This document shows positions 1 through 7,751 of a DNA stretch of 64,000 bases, in pieces. The stretch comes from Paracoccaceae bacterium (GTDB lineage: Bacteria > Pseudomonadota > Alphaproteobacteria > Rhodobacterales > Rhodobacteraceae). The stretch lies in assembly GCA_014872815.1 (NCBI GenBank), contig WKFK01000012.1, forward strand, positions 372,001 through 436,000. Direction: 5' to 3'. The notes under the pieces are model-generated. The model saw nothing but the letters and a program-made list of their open reading frames with translations. It was not told the origin of the DNA and did not search any database. Both the position numbers and the translations under genes were made by a program. Within the stretch, counting starts at the first letter, position 1; the number at the start of each line of letters is the position of its first letter.

Positions 1-1
1 G

Positions 2-1237
2 ATGCACGTGCGCATGGCGGATGAGGCCATCTGCATTGGCCCGGCTGCTGGCACCGACAGCTACCTGAACATGGCGTCTATCATTGCCGCCTGCGAAGTG
101 ACCGGCGCGCAAGCGATCCACCCGGGCTATGGCTTCCTCTCCGAGAACGCCAACTTTGTGCAGATCGTCGAAGACCACGGCCTGACCTTCATCGGCCCAA
201 CTGCGGAACACATCCGCATCATGGGCGACAAGATCACCGCCAAAGACACCATGATCAAACTGGGCGTGCCTTGCGTGCCTGGCTCTGACGGTGGTGTGCC
301 CGATCTCGACGCCGCCAAGAAACTTGGCGAAGAGATGGGCTATCCGGTGATCATCAAAGCCACTGCTGGTGGTGGTGGTCGCGGCATGAAAGTGGCCCAG
401 ACGGCTGCTGACATGGAAAGCGCGTTTATGACCGCCCGTGCAGAAGGCAAAGCCGCCTTTGGCAACGATGAAGTCTACATCGAAAAGTACCTCACCACGC
501 CGCGCCACATCGAGATTCAGGTCTTCGGGGACGGCAAAGGCAAGGCGGTACACCTTGGGGAACGCGACTGCTCTCTGCAGCGCCGTCACCAGAAGGTTTT
601 TGAAGAGGCCCCCGGCCCCTCCATCACACCGGAAGAGCGTGCCGCCATCGGTAAAGTCTGTGCGGATGCGGTTGCCAAAATCAACTACATCGGTGCAGGC
701 ACCATCGAGTTCCTGTATGAAAACGGCGAGTTCTATTTCATCGAAATGAACACCCGTCTTCAGGTGGAACACCCGGTGACCGAAGGCATCTTCGGTGTGG
801 ACCTCGTACGCGAGCAAATCCGCGTCGCCGCCGGCTTGGACATGTCCTTTGAGCAAGATGAGCTGGAAATCAACGGCCACGCCATTGAGGTGCGCATCAA
901 CGCGGAGAAACTGCCAGAGTTCGCCCCGCGTCCCGGCAAGATCACCGCGTATCACGCGCCAGGTGGCCTTGGCGTGCGCATGGATAGCGCACTCTATGAC
1001 GGCTACAACATCCCGCCCTACTACGACAGCTTGATCGGCAAGCTGATTGTGCACGGGCGCGACCGGGCCGAGGCGCTGGCGCGTCTGGATCGGGCTTTGG
1101 GTGAGCTGATCATCGACGGCATCGACACCACGACTCCGCTGTTCCACGCCCTGCTTCAGGAAAAAGACATCCACACCGGCGACTACAACATTCACTGGTT
1201 GGAAAAATGGCTCGAAGCCAACATGGCTGAGGGCTAA
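2..1237 (+). CDS. accC: Acetyl-CoA carboxylase, biotin carboxylase subunit (5' end cut off)
   Basis: Biotin carboxylase catalyses ATP-dependent carboxylation of the biotin on AccB, the first half-reaction of cytosolic acetyl-CoA carboxylase in fatty acid synthesis. The visible 411 residues contain the ATP-grasp glycine-rich loop (GGGGRGMKV) and the [14 protein letters not shown] active-site segment, and run to a natural stop. The family is about 450 residues, so roughly 38 N-terminal residues lie upstream of the window and the first Met here is internal. There is no BCCP domain, which separates it from the fused pccA product at 38.8-40.8 kb. aat follows 19 bp downstream on the same strand. 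Confident. Confidence 0.95.
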   Translation: MHVRMADEAICIGPAAGTDSYLNMASIIAACEVTGAQAIHPGYGFLSENANFVQIVEDHGLTFIGPTAEHIRIMGDKITAKDTMIKLGVPCVPGSDGGVPDLDAAKKLGEEMGYPVIIKATAGGGGRGMKVAQTAADMESAFMTARAEGKAAFGNDEVYIEKYLTTPRHIEIQVFGDGKGKAVHLGERDCSLQRRHQKVFEEAPGPSITPEERAAIGKVCADAVAKINYIGAGTIEFLYENGEFYFIEMNTRLQVEHPVTEGIFGVDLVREQIRVAAGLDMSFEQDELEINGHAIEVRINAEKLPEFAPRPGKITAYHAPGGLGVRMDSALYDGYNIPPYYDSLIGKLIVHGRDRAEALARLDRALGELIIDGIDTTTPLFHALLQEKDIHTGDYNIHWLEKWLEANMAEG

Positions 1238-1256
1238 TCCTGCATGGGCGCGCATC

Positions 1257-1883
1257 ATGAGTGAGGTCACTCCAGACCTCTTGATGCGCGCCTACGGCAT
1301 GGGTGTCTTTCCCATGTCCGAAAACCGCGACGATCCGGACATCTTCTGGGTGGACCCGATCCGCCGCGGTATCTTCCCCCTCGACAGTTTCCACATCTCC
1401 CGCAGCCTCGCCAAGCGAATCCGCCGTGGCGGCTACACAGTGTCGCTCAACGCGGACTTCGAAGGTGTGCTGGACGGCTGTGCCGATCGGGAAGAAACTT
1501 GGATCAACGCCCAAATCCGCGCGCTTTACGTGGCGCTCTATGCACGTGGGGAGGCGCACTCTTTAGAGGTTTGGGACCGCGACAAGTTAATCGGTGGGGT
1601 CTACGGCGTCACCTTGGGCGGGGCCTTCTTCGGCGAGAGCATGTTTTCGCGCAAAACTGACGCCTCCAAAATCGCCCTCGCCTATTTGATCGAACACCTG
1701 CGTCGCTGTGGCTTCACACTGTTTGACACACAGTTTGTCACCGATCACCTCATCTCATTGGGGGCCATCGAAATCCCACGTGCGGATTATCACAAGATGC
1801 TGACATGGGCGCTGCGGCATGACGCAGACATCACGGCTCACTCGTTGCCGTCGCCCTCAGAGGTGCTGTCTGCGTCCGCCTGA
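1257..1883 (+). CDS. aat: Leucyl/phenylalanyl-tRNA--protein transferase
   Basis: Transfers Leu or Phe from aminoacyl-tRNA to the N-terminus of proteins carrying basic N-terminal residues, creating N-degrons for the ClpS/ClpAP pathway. The 208-residue product has the family's N-terminal YGMGVFPMSE and WVDPIRRGI segments and the central GGVYGVTLGGAFFGESMFS core with the downstream LIEHL and FDTQF blocks. Length is normal for the alphaproteobacterial form. It lies 19 bp after accC in apparent co-transcription. Its last 46 bp overlap, tail to tail, the 3' end of the convergent DUF2155 gene. Confidence 0.95.
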   Translation: MSEVTPDLLMRAYGMGVFPMSENRDDPDIFWVDPIRRGIFPLDSFHISRSLAKRIRRGGYTVSLNADFEGVLDGCADREETWINAQIRALYVALYARGEAHSLEVWDRDKLIGGVYGVTLGGAFFGESMFSRKTDASKIALAYLIEHLRRCGFTLFDTQFVTDHLISLGAIEIPRADYHKMLTWALRHDADITAHSLPSPSEVLSASA

Positions 1884-2335
1884 GCCATGCCGGTACAGCG
1901 CAGCACCCAGACGTCATAGCGGGCATGATCCAGCGCGCTCAACGCGGGCGAGGACGCCACCATCCAGCCTTGGAACACATTGGCGCCCTCTCCCTGATCT
2001 TCATAAACCGAGATAAAGGCAAAGGCGTCGCCATTAGGGTTTTCGCTTGGGTGACGGCATTGCGCCATATCCACGCGCAGCGTGCCAAAATTCACCGAAT
2101 ACCCATTGTCGAGCTCAAAGTCCGCCACCTGCCCGGTCAGCTTATCCAGCCCCCGCAGCAACGCGCCCTTGCCCACCGTGGCGGCCACCACGCTCTCGCT
2201 CTTCACATCGCCCAGCGGGATGTCCAGCGGCTCATATTGCAGCGGCTGAATATCGAGCATCTCGATCTGGATGTCCTGCGCCTGCGCCATCACCGGCAGC
2301 ATCAGCGCCCCGGCCAAGGTTGCCCACTTAGTCAT
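1838..2335 (-). CDS. DUF2155-type exported protein
   Basis: The product of about 165 residues begins with a signal peptide (hydrophobic stretch ending AQAQ) and contains the pattern I recognise from DUF2155 proteins: a Val/Lys/Leu-rich strand, FELDNGYSVNFGTLRV, a CRHP segment, then VFQGWMVASSPALSALDHARYDVWVLRC. DUF2155 proteins are alphaproteobacterial, envelope-located and of unknown function. The ATG at 2335 is preferred over the upstream GTG at 2344; either way the start overlaps the mlaD stop, so translation is probably coupled. Its position directly after mlaD suggests a cell-envelope role, but that is inference. Confidence 0.8.
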   Translation of the reverse strand: MTKWATLAGALMLPVMAQAQDIQIEMLDIQPLQYEPLDIPLGDVKSESVVAATVGKGALLRGLDKLTGQVADFELDNGYSVNFGTLRVDMAQCRHPSENPNGDAFAFISVYEDQGEGANVFQGWMVASSPALSALDHARYDVWVLRCTGMAQADADSTSEGDGNE

Positions 2336-2777
2336 CGTCACCACCGCTCACAAATTTCAGAAGCAGCGAAATCAAGCTGACAGAACTCTGCGTATCTTCA
2401 ATTTCATCGCCCGCTTCGAACACAAACGGCGAACCACCGGGCAGAATTTCCACAAAGTTCCCGCCCAGCAGGCCTTCGGATGAAATCACCACAGCACTGT
2501 CATCGGGCAACTCGACCCCATCCAGCACACTGAATGTCGTCTCTGCGCGGAAGGTTTGCGGATCAAGCTGAATATCGGTCACAGTGCCGATCTTCACCCC
2601 GGCGAGCCGCACATCCGTGCCCACGCTCACGCCCTCAATCGAGCGGAAGGACGCATTGAGCGCATAGCCCCCGCTGCTCTGCCCGACGGAGGCAAATTGT
2701 GCGCTATAGAAAAGGAACCCAGCGGCCACAGCCACCACTGCAGCGCCGACAAACGTCTCTGTACGAACCGCAGACAT
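2328..2777 (-). CDS. mlaD: MlaD-family outer-membrane lipid asymmetry protein
   Basis: 149 residues: one N-terminal membrane anchor (about residues 9-25) followed by a single MCE domain, with the typical sequence of IEGVSVGTDVRLAGVKIGTV and an LPDDSAVVISSEGLLGGNFVEI-like block. MlaD forms a hexameric ring on the MlaFEB ABC transporter and carries phospholipids between inner and outer membranes. No mlaE or mlaF is present nearby, which is usual in this group, where mlaD sits with the NDUFA12 and DUF2155 genes. It starts 5 bp after the NDUFA12 gene ends and overlaps the next gene by 8 bp, so the three are probably one transcript. Confidence 0.88.
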   Translation of the reverse strand: MSAVRTETFVGAAVVAVAAGFLFYSAQFASVGQSSGGYALNASFRSIEGVSVGTDVRLAGVKIGTVTDIQLDPQTFRAETTFSVLDGVELPDDSAVVISSEGLLGGNFVEILPGGSPFVFEAGDEIEDTQSSVSLISLLLKFVSGGDDD

Positions 2778-2782
2778 CAGAT

Positions 2783-3172
2783 TTACTCGGGGCTCCAGGC
2801 CTCATAGTCCGACCGCTCTACTGGCGCCTTGCCATGCGCGCGGATGGTGCCCGCAGGCGCATAGGCCAGCGCGGTGCCGGTCACGTTTTCCTGATGCGGG
2901 ATTTCCCACTCTTTGTGCTTCAGCGGCTTTTCGCTTGGCACCTCATCAAAGGTCCGGTGCAGCCAGCCGTGCCAATCCGCACTCACGCGGCTGGCCTCAA
3001 CTTCGCCGTTGAAAATCACCCAGCGTTTGGAATCATTGGCGGTGCGGTAATAGACGTTGCCTTGCGCGTCTTCCCCCACCTTCACGCCCTTGCGCATGGT
3101 AAACAGCTTGGTGTTCAGCGTCCCGCCGTTCCACCAGGTCAAAACATTGTTGATTGTGCTCAGAATGCCCAT
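2783..3172 (-). CDS. NADH:ubiquinone oxidoreductase accessory subunit NDUFA12 (B17.2) family
   Basis: Homolog of the NDUFA12/B17.2 accessory subunit of complex I, one of the few supernumerary subunits shared by mitochondria and alphaproteobacteria. The open frame begins earlier, but the ATG at 3172 is chosen: it has a GGAG six bases upstream and gives the family's short N-terminus leading into the TWWNGGTLNTKLFT motif. The GEDAQGNVYYR segment, the RWVIFNGEVEAS strand and the WHGWLHRTFDEVPSE block are typical. Its 129 residues match bacterial members. Expected to sit on the cytoplasmic matrix-like arm of complex I; the nuo operon is not in this window. Confidence 0.9.
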   Translation of the reverse strand: MGILSTINNVLTWWNGGTLNTKLFTMRKGVKVGEDAQGNVYYRTANDSKRWVIFNGEVEASRVSADWHGWLHRTFDEVPSEKPLKHKEWEIPHQENVTGTALAYAPAGTIRAHGKAPVERSDYEAWSPE

Positions 3173-3264
3173 GGGAGTCTCCGCAAATTCTTCCTTCATA
3201 TGGACCATTTGGCCGCAAAGGTCCAGTGGGCGAAACCGCCAGATCAGACCAATGCTATCGACCG

Positions 3265-4155
3265 TCAACTGGCCGCGCGCCCGCGCCACATGATCACAAG
3301 GCCGGACAGCACAATCAACGCGCTGCCGATCAACATAAAGCTGTCCAACCGTTCGCCAAACACCACCACCCCAAGAGCCACCCCAAACAGCAGCCGCGAG
3401 TAGCGGAAGGGCGTCACCGCAGACACCTCTCCCGTGCGCATCGCCCGCATCAACGCGCTGTAGGCAAACACACCGCAGGCCACCGCGCCGACCACAGACA
3501 GCAATGCCATCGGCGGTGGCGTGTGAAACGGCACCTGCTCCCAGATCACGCCATAGGCCGCCCCTGCCACCACAATTGCAAGAAACCCGTAAAGCCCCAA
3601 CACGGCTGTGCTCAGACTTGCTGGCGCCGCCCGACTGGCCAAATCTCTCCCGGCAAAGCCCAGCATCCCCGCCACGGCCAAAAGCGACAACCAGCTAAAG
3701 CTGTCCCCAACGGGCCGCACAATCAGCACCACGCCAATCAGGCCAATGACAATCGCCAGCCAGCGCCGCCAGCCCACCTTTTCGCCCAGCACCAGCGCCG
3801 CAAAAGCCACCACCACCAAAGGCGTCGCCTGCAAGATCACGGTTGTGGAGCTCAGCGCGGTCAACGCCAACGACAGGGTGAAAAACAGACGGCCAATAAT
3901 CTCAAACACCACCCGCACCTGCATCGGGCGCGACACCACTTCTTTGGGGGCCAAGGGCTGTGACTTGGCCCGCAACCACAGCGCAAAGACCATCGCACCA
4001 CCCGCACCAAACAGCACCATCACCTGCGCAATCGGCAAGCTTTGGGCCGCGGCTTTGAGGAAGGCATCCTCCACCGCAAACCCGGCCATGGCCGCAACCA
4101 TAAAGAGCGCGCCCAGCCGATTGGCGGCGCGGTCGGTGGCAATGTGAGACGTCAT
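3265..4155 (-). CDS. DMT-superfamily (EamA) exporter
   Basis: 296 residues with about ten hydrophobic segments arranged as two EamA repeats, the drug/metabolite transporter fold of inner-membrane exporters. The first helix starts in GALFMVAAMAGFAVEDAFLK, and the second repeat in FSWLSLLAVAGMLGFAGRDL, a conserved duplication landmark. The start has an AGGAG upstream. Substrate cannot be read from sequence; members export amino acids, nucleosides or other metabolites. It is probably monocistronic, between the NDUFA12 gene and a serine hydrolase, with 66 bp to the latter. A second, divergent member of the superfamily lies at 56.5-57.4 kb. Confidence 0.85.
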   Translation of the reverse strand: MTSHIATDRAANRLGALFMVAAMAGFAVEDAFLKAAAQSLPIAQVMVLFGAGGAMVFALWLRAKSQPLAPKEVVSRPMQVRVVFEIIGRLFFTLSLALTALSSTTVILQATPLVVVAFAALVLGEKVGWRRWLAIVIGLIGVVLIVRPVGDSFSWLSLLAVAGMLGFAGRDLASRAAPASLSTAVLGLYGFLAIVVAGAAYGVIWEQVPFHTPPPMALLSVVGAVACGVFAYSALMRAMRTGEVSAVTPFRYSRLLFGVALGVVVFGERLDSFMLIGSALIVLSGLVIMWRGRAAS

Positions 4156-4220
4156 GGGGCGCGCGCTCCTGTCGCTTAGTCAATCGCAGGTATGAGCGAG
4201 CCTCCGGTCGGAAACAAGCG

Positions 4221-5324
4221 TTAGCGCGCCCCTGCGACCAAGGCACGCGCCATTTTGTCTTCCAGCTTGGTCACGCGCTGCGCAGTGGCGTGGTTTGAGG
4301 CTGTCGCCACCACAAGATCGCGCTCCGGATAGATCGCGAGAACCGCAAACCACCGGTTGTTTGACCCATTGTGCCAGCGCTTGGGTCCAAGCCCATTTTT
4401 CTCCTCAAGGATCCAACCCAACCCGTAGTTTTTGGACACCGGTGTCCAAAGCCGCTGACAATTGGCAGCACTCAAGAACCGCGGCGCTGCGCCATTACAC
4501 GCCTGCAAATGCACCTGCCCCCACCGGGCCAAATCGCCCATGGTCATATGGATCGTGCCCGCAGGCCCAATCCAGGCGGGGTTGTCGGCCTCCGGCGCGT
4601 CGGCAGCGAGCGGCTTTTTCACGCCCATGAGGCCGACATGTCCCAACGGCGCGTTTGCCGCCTCCGGCGCCCCAAAACCCAACGAACGCAGTCCCAGCTT
4701 ACGTCCAAACCGCGCTTGTATCTGCTCTTCCCATGACTGCCCCGTGACCTCTTCGGCCACCACACCCGCCAGCACATACCCCAGGTTGGAATAACGCGAC
4801 TTACCTGCCCGATGCGGCACCGGATCCTGCCACAGCGCAGACAAAATCCGCACCCGCCCCTCCGCAGGCGTCTCTGCACGGCGCTGCGTCATCTCGCGCA
4901 TCGGCGCGTTGGCCTTAAGCCCGGCGGTGTGGCTCAACAGCTGCTCCAGAGTCAGCGCCGCCCAAGTGGGATGCAGCGGATACTTCGCCCCTTTGAGGTA
5001 GGTGCCAATCGGCGCGGTGAGCGACAGCCGCCCTTCTTGGTCCAACTGCATCAATAACGTCGCCGTAAAGCTCTTGCTGATGGACCCGATATGAAACGGC
5101 GAGTCAGGCTGAACCGTGCCGCCGCCATCTCGCGTGCGCGGCCCGGCCACCATCACCTGCGGCGCCTCTGCGCCAAAGGAATAGGCCGCGCCAAAAGCCT
5201 GCTTAGGCGCCTTCTGAGCCACCTGCGAAAACACATCCGCCGCGCTGGCATCCTGCGCCACGCCCCAATGGGGCAAACACCCTAACAAAACTGCTCCAAA
5301 AACTTGGGCAAAACGGTTTCCCAT
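4221..5324 (-). CDS. Serine hydrolase of the beta-lactamase / DD-peptidase family, exported
   Basis: 367 residues with an N-terminal signal peptide (cleavage likely near VAQ-DASA). The three active-site boxes of the class C beta-lactamase and D,D-carboxypeptidase superfamily are visible: SISK (Ser81, Lys84), YSN (Tyr178-Asn180) and HNG (His318-Gly320, replacing the KTG of true beta-lactamases). The HNG variant is more typical of esterases, D-aminopeptidases and LACTB-like enzymes than of resistance beta-lactamases, so resistance should not be inferred. Substrate unknown, probably periplasmic. It stands alone, with modest spacing to its neighbours. Confidence 0.85.
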   Translation of the reverse strand: MGNRFAQVFGAVLLGCLPHWGVAQDASAADVFSQVAQKAPKQAFGAAYSFGAEAPQVMVAGPRTRDGGGTVQPDSPFHIGSISKSFTATLLMQLDQEGRLSLTAPIGTYLKGAKYPLHPTWAALTLEQLLSHTAGLKANAPMREMTQRRAETPAEGRVRILSALWQDPVPHRAGKSRYSNLGYVLAGVVAEEVTGQSWEEQIQARFGRKLGLRSLGFGAPEAANAPLGHVGLMGVKKPLAADAPEADNPAWIGPAGTIHMTMGDLARWGQVHLQACNGAAPRFLSAANCQRLWTPVSKNYGLGWILEEKNGLGPKRWHNGSNNRWFAVLAIYPERDLVVATASNHATAQRVTKLEDKMARALVAGAR

Positions 5325-5387
5325 TACACAATGTTGGGCCCACCCTGTGCCGCCAGATGGCCGCCAGAACGCCCCACTCTCCTTATT

Positions 5388-5774
5388 TTAAGATTTGGAC
5401 ACCCGCGCCGTGACTTCGATCTCAATCTTCATGGCCTTTTCCATCAGATTGGCAATGATCATCGTCGCCGCCGGCTTTGCCTTGGCAAACACCTCACTGG
5501 TCACAGGCCAGCATTTCTCAAAATCGTCACCATTGGGCAGAATGTAATTCACCCTTACCACGTCATCGAGCGAACTGCCCGCCTCTGCCAGCGCCTTACC
5601 AATGGTGCTGAGTGTATTGCGACACTGATCGGCCACATCCTCAGGCATGGTCATGGTTTCATAATCATAGCCTGTTGTTCCGGCCACAAAGACCCAGCCA
5701 TCGGCCACAACCGCGCGAGAATACCCGATTTTTTCTTCAAACGGCGATCCGGTGGAGATGTGACGTACAGACAT
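5388..5774 (-). CDS. Rid-family (YjgF/YER057c/UK114) protein lacking the catalytic arginine
   Basis: 128 residues with the Rid fold pattern: VADGWVFVAGTTG, a DQCRNTLSTIGKALAEAGSSLDDVVRVNYILPN block and the closing KIEIEVTA strand. RidA hydrolyses reactive 2-aminoacrylate and other imines with an Arg that lies in a P-A-R-S motif just before the last strands. Here the aligned residues read P-A-A-T, so that Arg is absent. The protein should therefore belong to one of the Rid subfamilies without demonstrated imine deaminase activity. The start has AAGGAG upstream. It faces the accessory region to the right and has no obvious operon partner. Confidence 0.88.
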   Translation of the reverse strand: MSVRHISTGSPFEEKIGYSRAVVADGWVFVAGTTGYDYETMTMPEDVADQCRNTLSTIGKALAEAGSSLDDVVRVNYILPNGDDFEKCWPVTSEVFAKAKPAATMIIANLMEKAMKIEIEVTARVSKS

Positions 5775-5958
5775 GGGGAGGCTCCTTGATGTGAGATGCC
5801 CAAGACATCCTCCGGTGGTGCGGCGGTGTCAATGACCGGAATCTCACATCTTCTTAAGCCCCACTTGAATTCGGCGAGCTCTAGGTTTTCAACGTACTCC
5901 GAAAACGAGCGGCATTTCTTTACTTTCGACATAACCCATTTTAAACGCTCACAAAAAT

Positions 5959-6708
5959 ATGAAAGATTCAATTGTGGCAACAGAGATTTTGACAGGGCGC
6001 TCCCATATTCTTAGAGAGATGAGGCCGCTACAACGACAGGTTTCACACGCAATTGTCTCGGATGTTCTTGATGACAACCCGCCATCGAGCAAGCGCGAAG
6101 CTATCGACCGGTACAAAAGCCAGCTCGGAACAGCGGTCTTCTTTGATGACGGAAAAGGGTGGACAGGCGACCTGCGCGAAGCGGCTATTATCTGCTTGAT
6201 TCACTATGGTTTCAAAAAGGCGAAGGTTGTCCAACTCGACGAGGAAACTGACACCTTAAGCAATTGGAGCAAGAGCAAGGACAAACTGCAAAATGCAGCC
6301 GCGCTTGAATACGAATTCGGCAGCAACGCGCGCCGCGCAAAAATGCTTGACGAACTCTTGGACCAGTGTTCTGTTTTGGGCGATGGCCGCGAAGCAGTCT
6401 ATGTCTATACAGACAGCTTGTTAGACACTTTGGACATTCCCTACACAAAAATTGGTAAACACTTGAGCAGTGAGCTTGGGTCAGTCGCCAGTCGAGTACT
6501 TGACCAATACGGCACCGCCAATCCAGGCAGACCTGTTTTACGCAACGTGTTTAAGACCGCCGACTCTTCCGCTCTTGAAACTCTCCTTCACAGAGCATTC
6601 CAAGAACACCGCGTAAAAGACGGCATTGGTACTGAGTGGTTTTTGGTTACGCACCAAGCGGTTGAAAATGAGTTTTTGTCGCATTTGGCCACGGAAGAAA
6701 GCCGATAA
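5959..6708 (+). CDS. Orphan protein with a C-terminal GIY-YIG / T5orf172 (MUG113)-like domain
   Basis: 249 residues. The C-terminal part (about 146-235) follows the T5orf172/MUG113 branch of the GIY-YIG superfamily: YVYTDS strand (147-152), YTKIGK (162-167), an Arg-Val helix start (R179), the ExxLHxxF helix (E207 to F214) and RV...GTEWF (218-228). In this superfamily the Tyr, Arg and Glu are nuclease active-site residues, and equivalents are visible here. The N-terminal 140 residues resemble nothing I can name. GC content is visibly lower than in neighbours, there is no Shine-Dalgarno before the ATG, and no gene of a known defence system adjoins it, which suggests horizontal acquisition. A nuclease or DNA-binding role is inference. 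Confidence 0.7.
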   Translation: MKDSIVATEILTGRSHILREMRPLQRQVSHAIVSDVLDDNPPSSKREAIDRYKSQLGTAVFFDDGKGWTGDLREAAIICLIHYGFKKAKVVQLDEETDTLSNWSKSKDKLQNAAALEYEFGSNARRAKMLDELLDQCSVLGDGREAVYVYTDSLLDTLDIPYTKIGKHLSSELGSVASRVLDQYGTANPGRPVLRNVFKTADSSALETLLHRAFQEHRVKDGIGTEWFLVTHQAVENEFLSHLATEESR

Positions 6709-6796
6709 CCGAAACGGCGCGGCTCATAAAGGTTGAGGGTCGCCAAAGCTGGCGGCGAAAACGTATTAGATCAATCTTGGTGCAGCCGCCCCCAAC

Positions 6797-6923
6797 ACAA
6801 AAAAGGCGCCCCACCGGGACGCCTTCCTAATCTCGCTCAGCCAGTGGCCAGACCTTAGCCCGCCTCAGCAGGCTCTTTCTCGCCCTCGCCGTGGATCATC
6901 AACGGAGCTGCCGCGCTGGTCGC
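6797..6923 (-). repeat. Direct repeat copy A: duplicated 3' end and terminator of clpX
   Basis: About 125 bp closely matching 10294-10418, in the same orientation. It includes the terminator hairpin (GGCGCCCC/GGGACGCC plus A-run) and, after a more diverged 30-bp stretch, a block differing at only a handful of positions from the last ~65 bp of clpX. Together with copy B it brackets 3.4 kb of accessory genes. Confidence 0.85.
6855..6923 (-). pseudogene. clpX 3'-end remnant
   Basis: Reading this strand gives the same peptide as the ClpX C-terminal tail, from [11 protein letters not shown] to KEPAEAG and a stop, with synonymous base differences (for example TAA instead of TGA as stop). Upstream of 6923 the similarity to clpX ends, so only about 20 codons remain and no start belongs to it. 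It is a duplicated or recombined fragment rather than a gene. The surrounding 6709-7013 interval holds nothing else I can support. Confidence 0.75.
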
Positions 6924-7013
6924 TTGAACAAGCATCAACCGGCATCGGCTCACATCGCCGCGGCCAAACCGTGATCGAGGCACCCTCGCCCTGTTCGACC
7001 AAATTCTTAAAAA

Positions 7014-7472
7014 TCACCCACCGCTCAGAAAATTTGACCTGTACATCATGATCCGGCGCGAGTCTTTGAAGCCGAATTTTGAATAGAACCTGGTCAAAAA
7101 CTGATCCGCTTCGGCCTCCGGCGTGATGATCAAAATGGTCTCCGACGCCCCCTGCGCCTCCGCCCATTGCAAAACGGCAGCCAGCAGCGGGCGCGCCCAG
7201 CCACGCCCGCGGTATTGCGGACAGACATAAAGGTCTTCAAGTTCCGCCGCACAGCCAAACTCAACGCCAAACGTAAGGATGCCGGAGGCAAATCCAGCGA
7301 TCCGGCCGTCCACTGCAATAACGAAGATACAGGCCCTGTTGTCCGCCAGTATCTTGCGCAGGTTCGCCGCAATAGCGTCTGTGGGCGTGTCGATTCCGTC
7401 CTCATCAAAAAACGCACGGAAAAGTGGGGCCAGAGTATCGGCATCGGACTGTGTGGCAGGTCTTATGAACAT
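7014..7472 (-). CDS. GNAT-family N-acetyltransferase
   Basis: About 152 residues with the Gcn5-related acetyltransferase pattern: MFIRPATQSDADTL at the N-terminus, a GFASGIL strand, and the acetyl-CoA-binding motif A in LEDLYVCPQYRGRGWARPLL, followed by a FYSKFGF segment near the end. Acetyl-CoA is the expected donor; the acceptor substrate cannot be told. The ATG at 7472 is preferred over the TTG and GTG codons just upstream. Downstream (toward 6923) lies the clpX tail remnant, so this gene is the first inside the segment bounded by the clpX-end repeats. Confidence 0.85.
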   Translation of the reverse strand: MFIRPATQSDADTLAPLFRAFFDEDGIDTPTDAIAANLRKILADNRACIFVIAVDGRIAGFASGILTFGVEFGCAAELEDLYVCPQYRGRGWARPLLAAVLQWAEAQGASETILIITPEAEADQFLTRFYSKFGFKDSRRIMMYRSNFLSGG

Positions 7473-7751
7473 CACGGTCAAACGTCGTTGAAAGGCTCTT
7501 GCAGTTTTCTAAAATCAACACCGTAGCGCGAGCGAGCCAACATCTTTTTTAAAAAAAACGCGCCACACGAGGCAGTCAGACGTCAGCTGCCGGGTGCTCA
7601 TGAGGGACAAGCCCCCCCAAAGACCACCCGACTGAGAGCGCGTCTATGAACACAACCGTTCATACCCCCGGCCCCAAATATGCGCGTCAACCGCAAACCC
7701 GGCACTCGCAAAACTTCTTGTTCACCTCTGTACTGGCAGAGCAAGAGACAC
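7473..7751. other. Intergenic region without a supported gene
   Basis: AT-richer sequence between the GNAT gene and the lipoprotein gene. A short forward open frame at 7646-7909 has no Shine-Dalgarno, no recognisable domain and runs antisense into the lipoprotein gene, so it is not called. No RNA gene or clear operator was seen. Confidence 0.5.

Noticed and set aside
4221-5324. Interpretation of the serine hydrolase as a resistance beta-lactamase
   Set aside because: The third motif is HNG rather than KTG, and the general form fits esterases and D-aminopeptidases as well. Resistance cannot be inferred.
6865-7167. Reverse frame containing RWVIF, resembling NDUFA12's KRWVIFN segment
   Set aside because: Only five matching residues, in a frame that does not match the NDUFA12 pattern before or after. 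Treated as coincidence; only the clpX tail is convincingly duplicated here.
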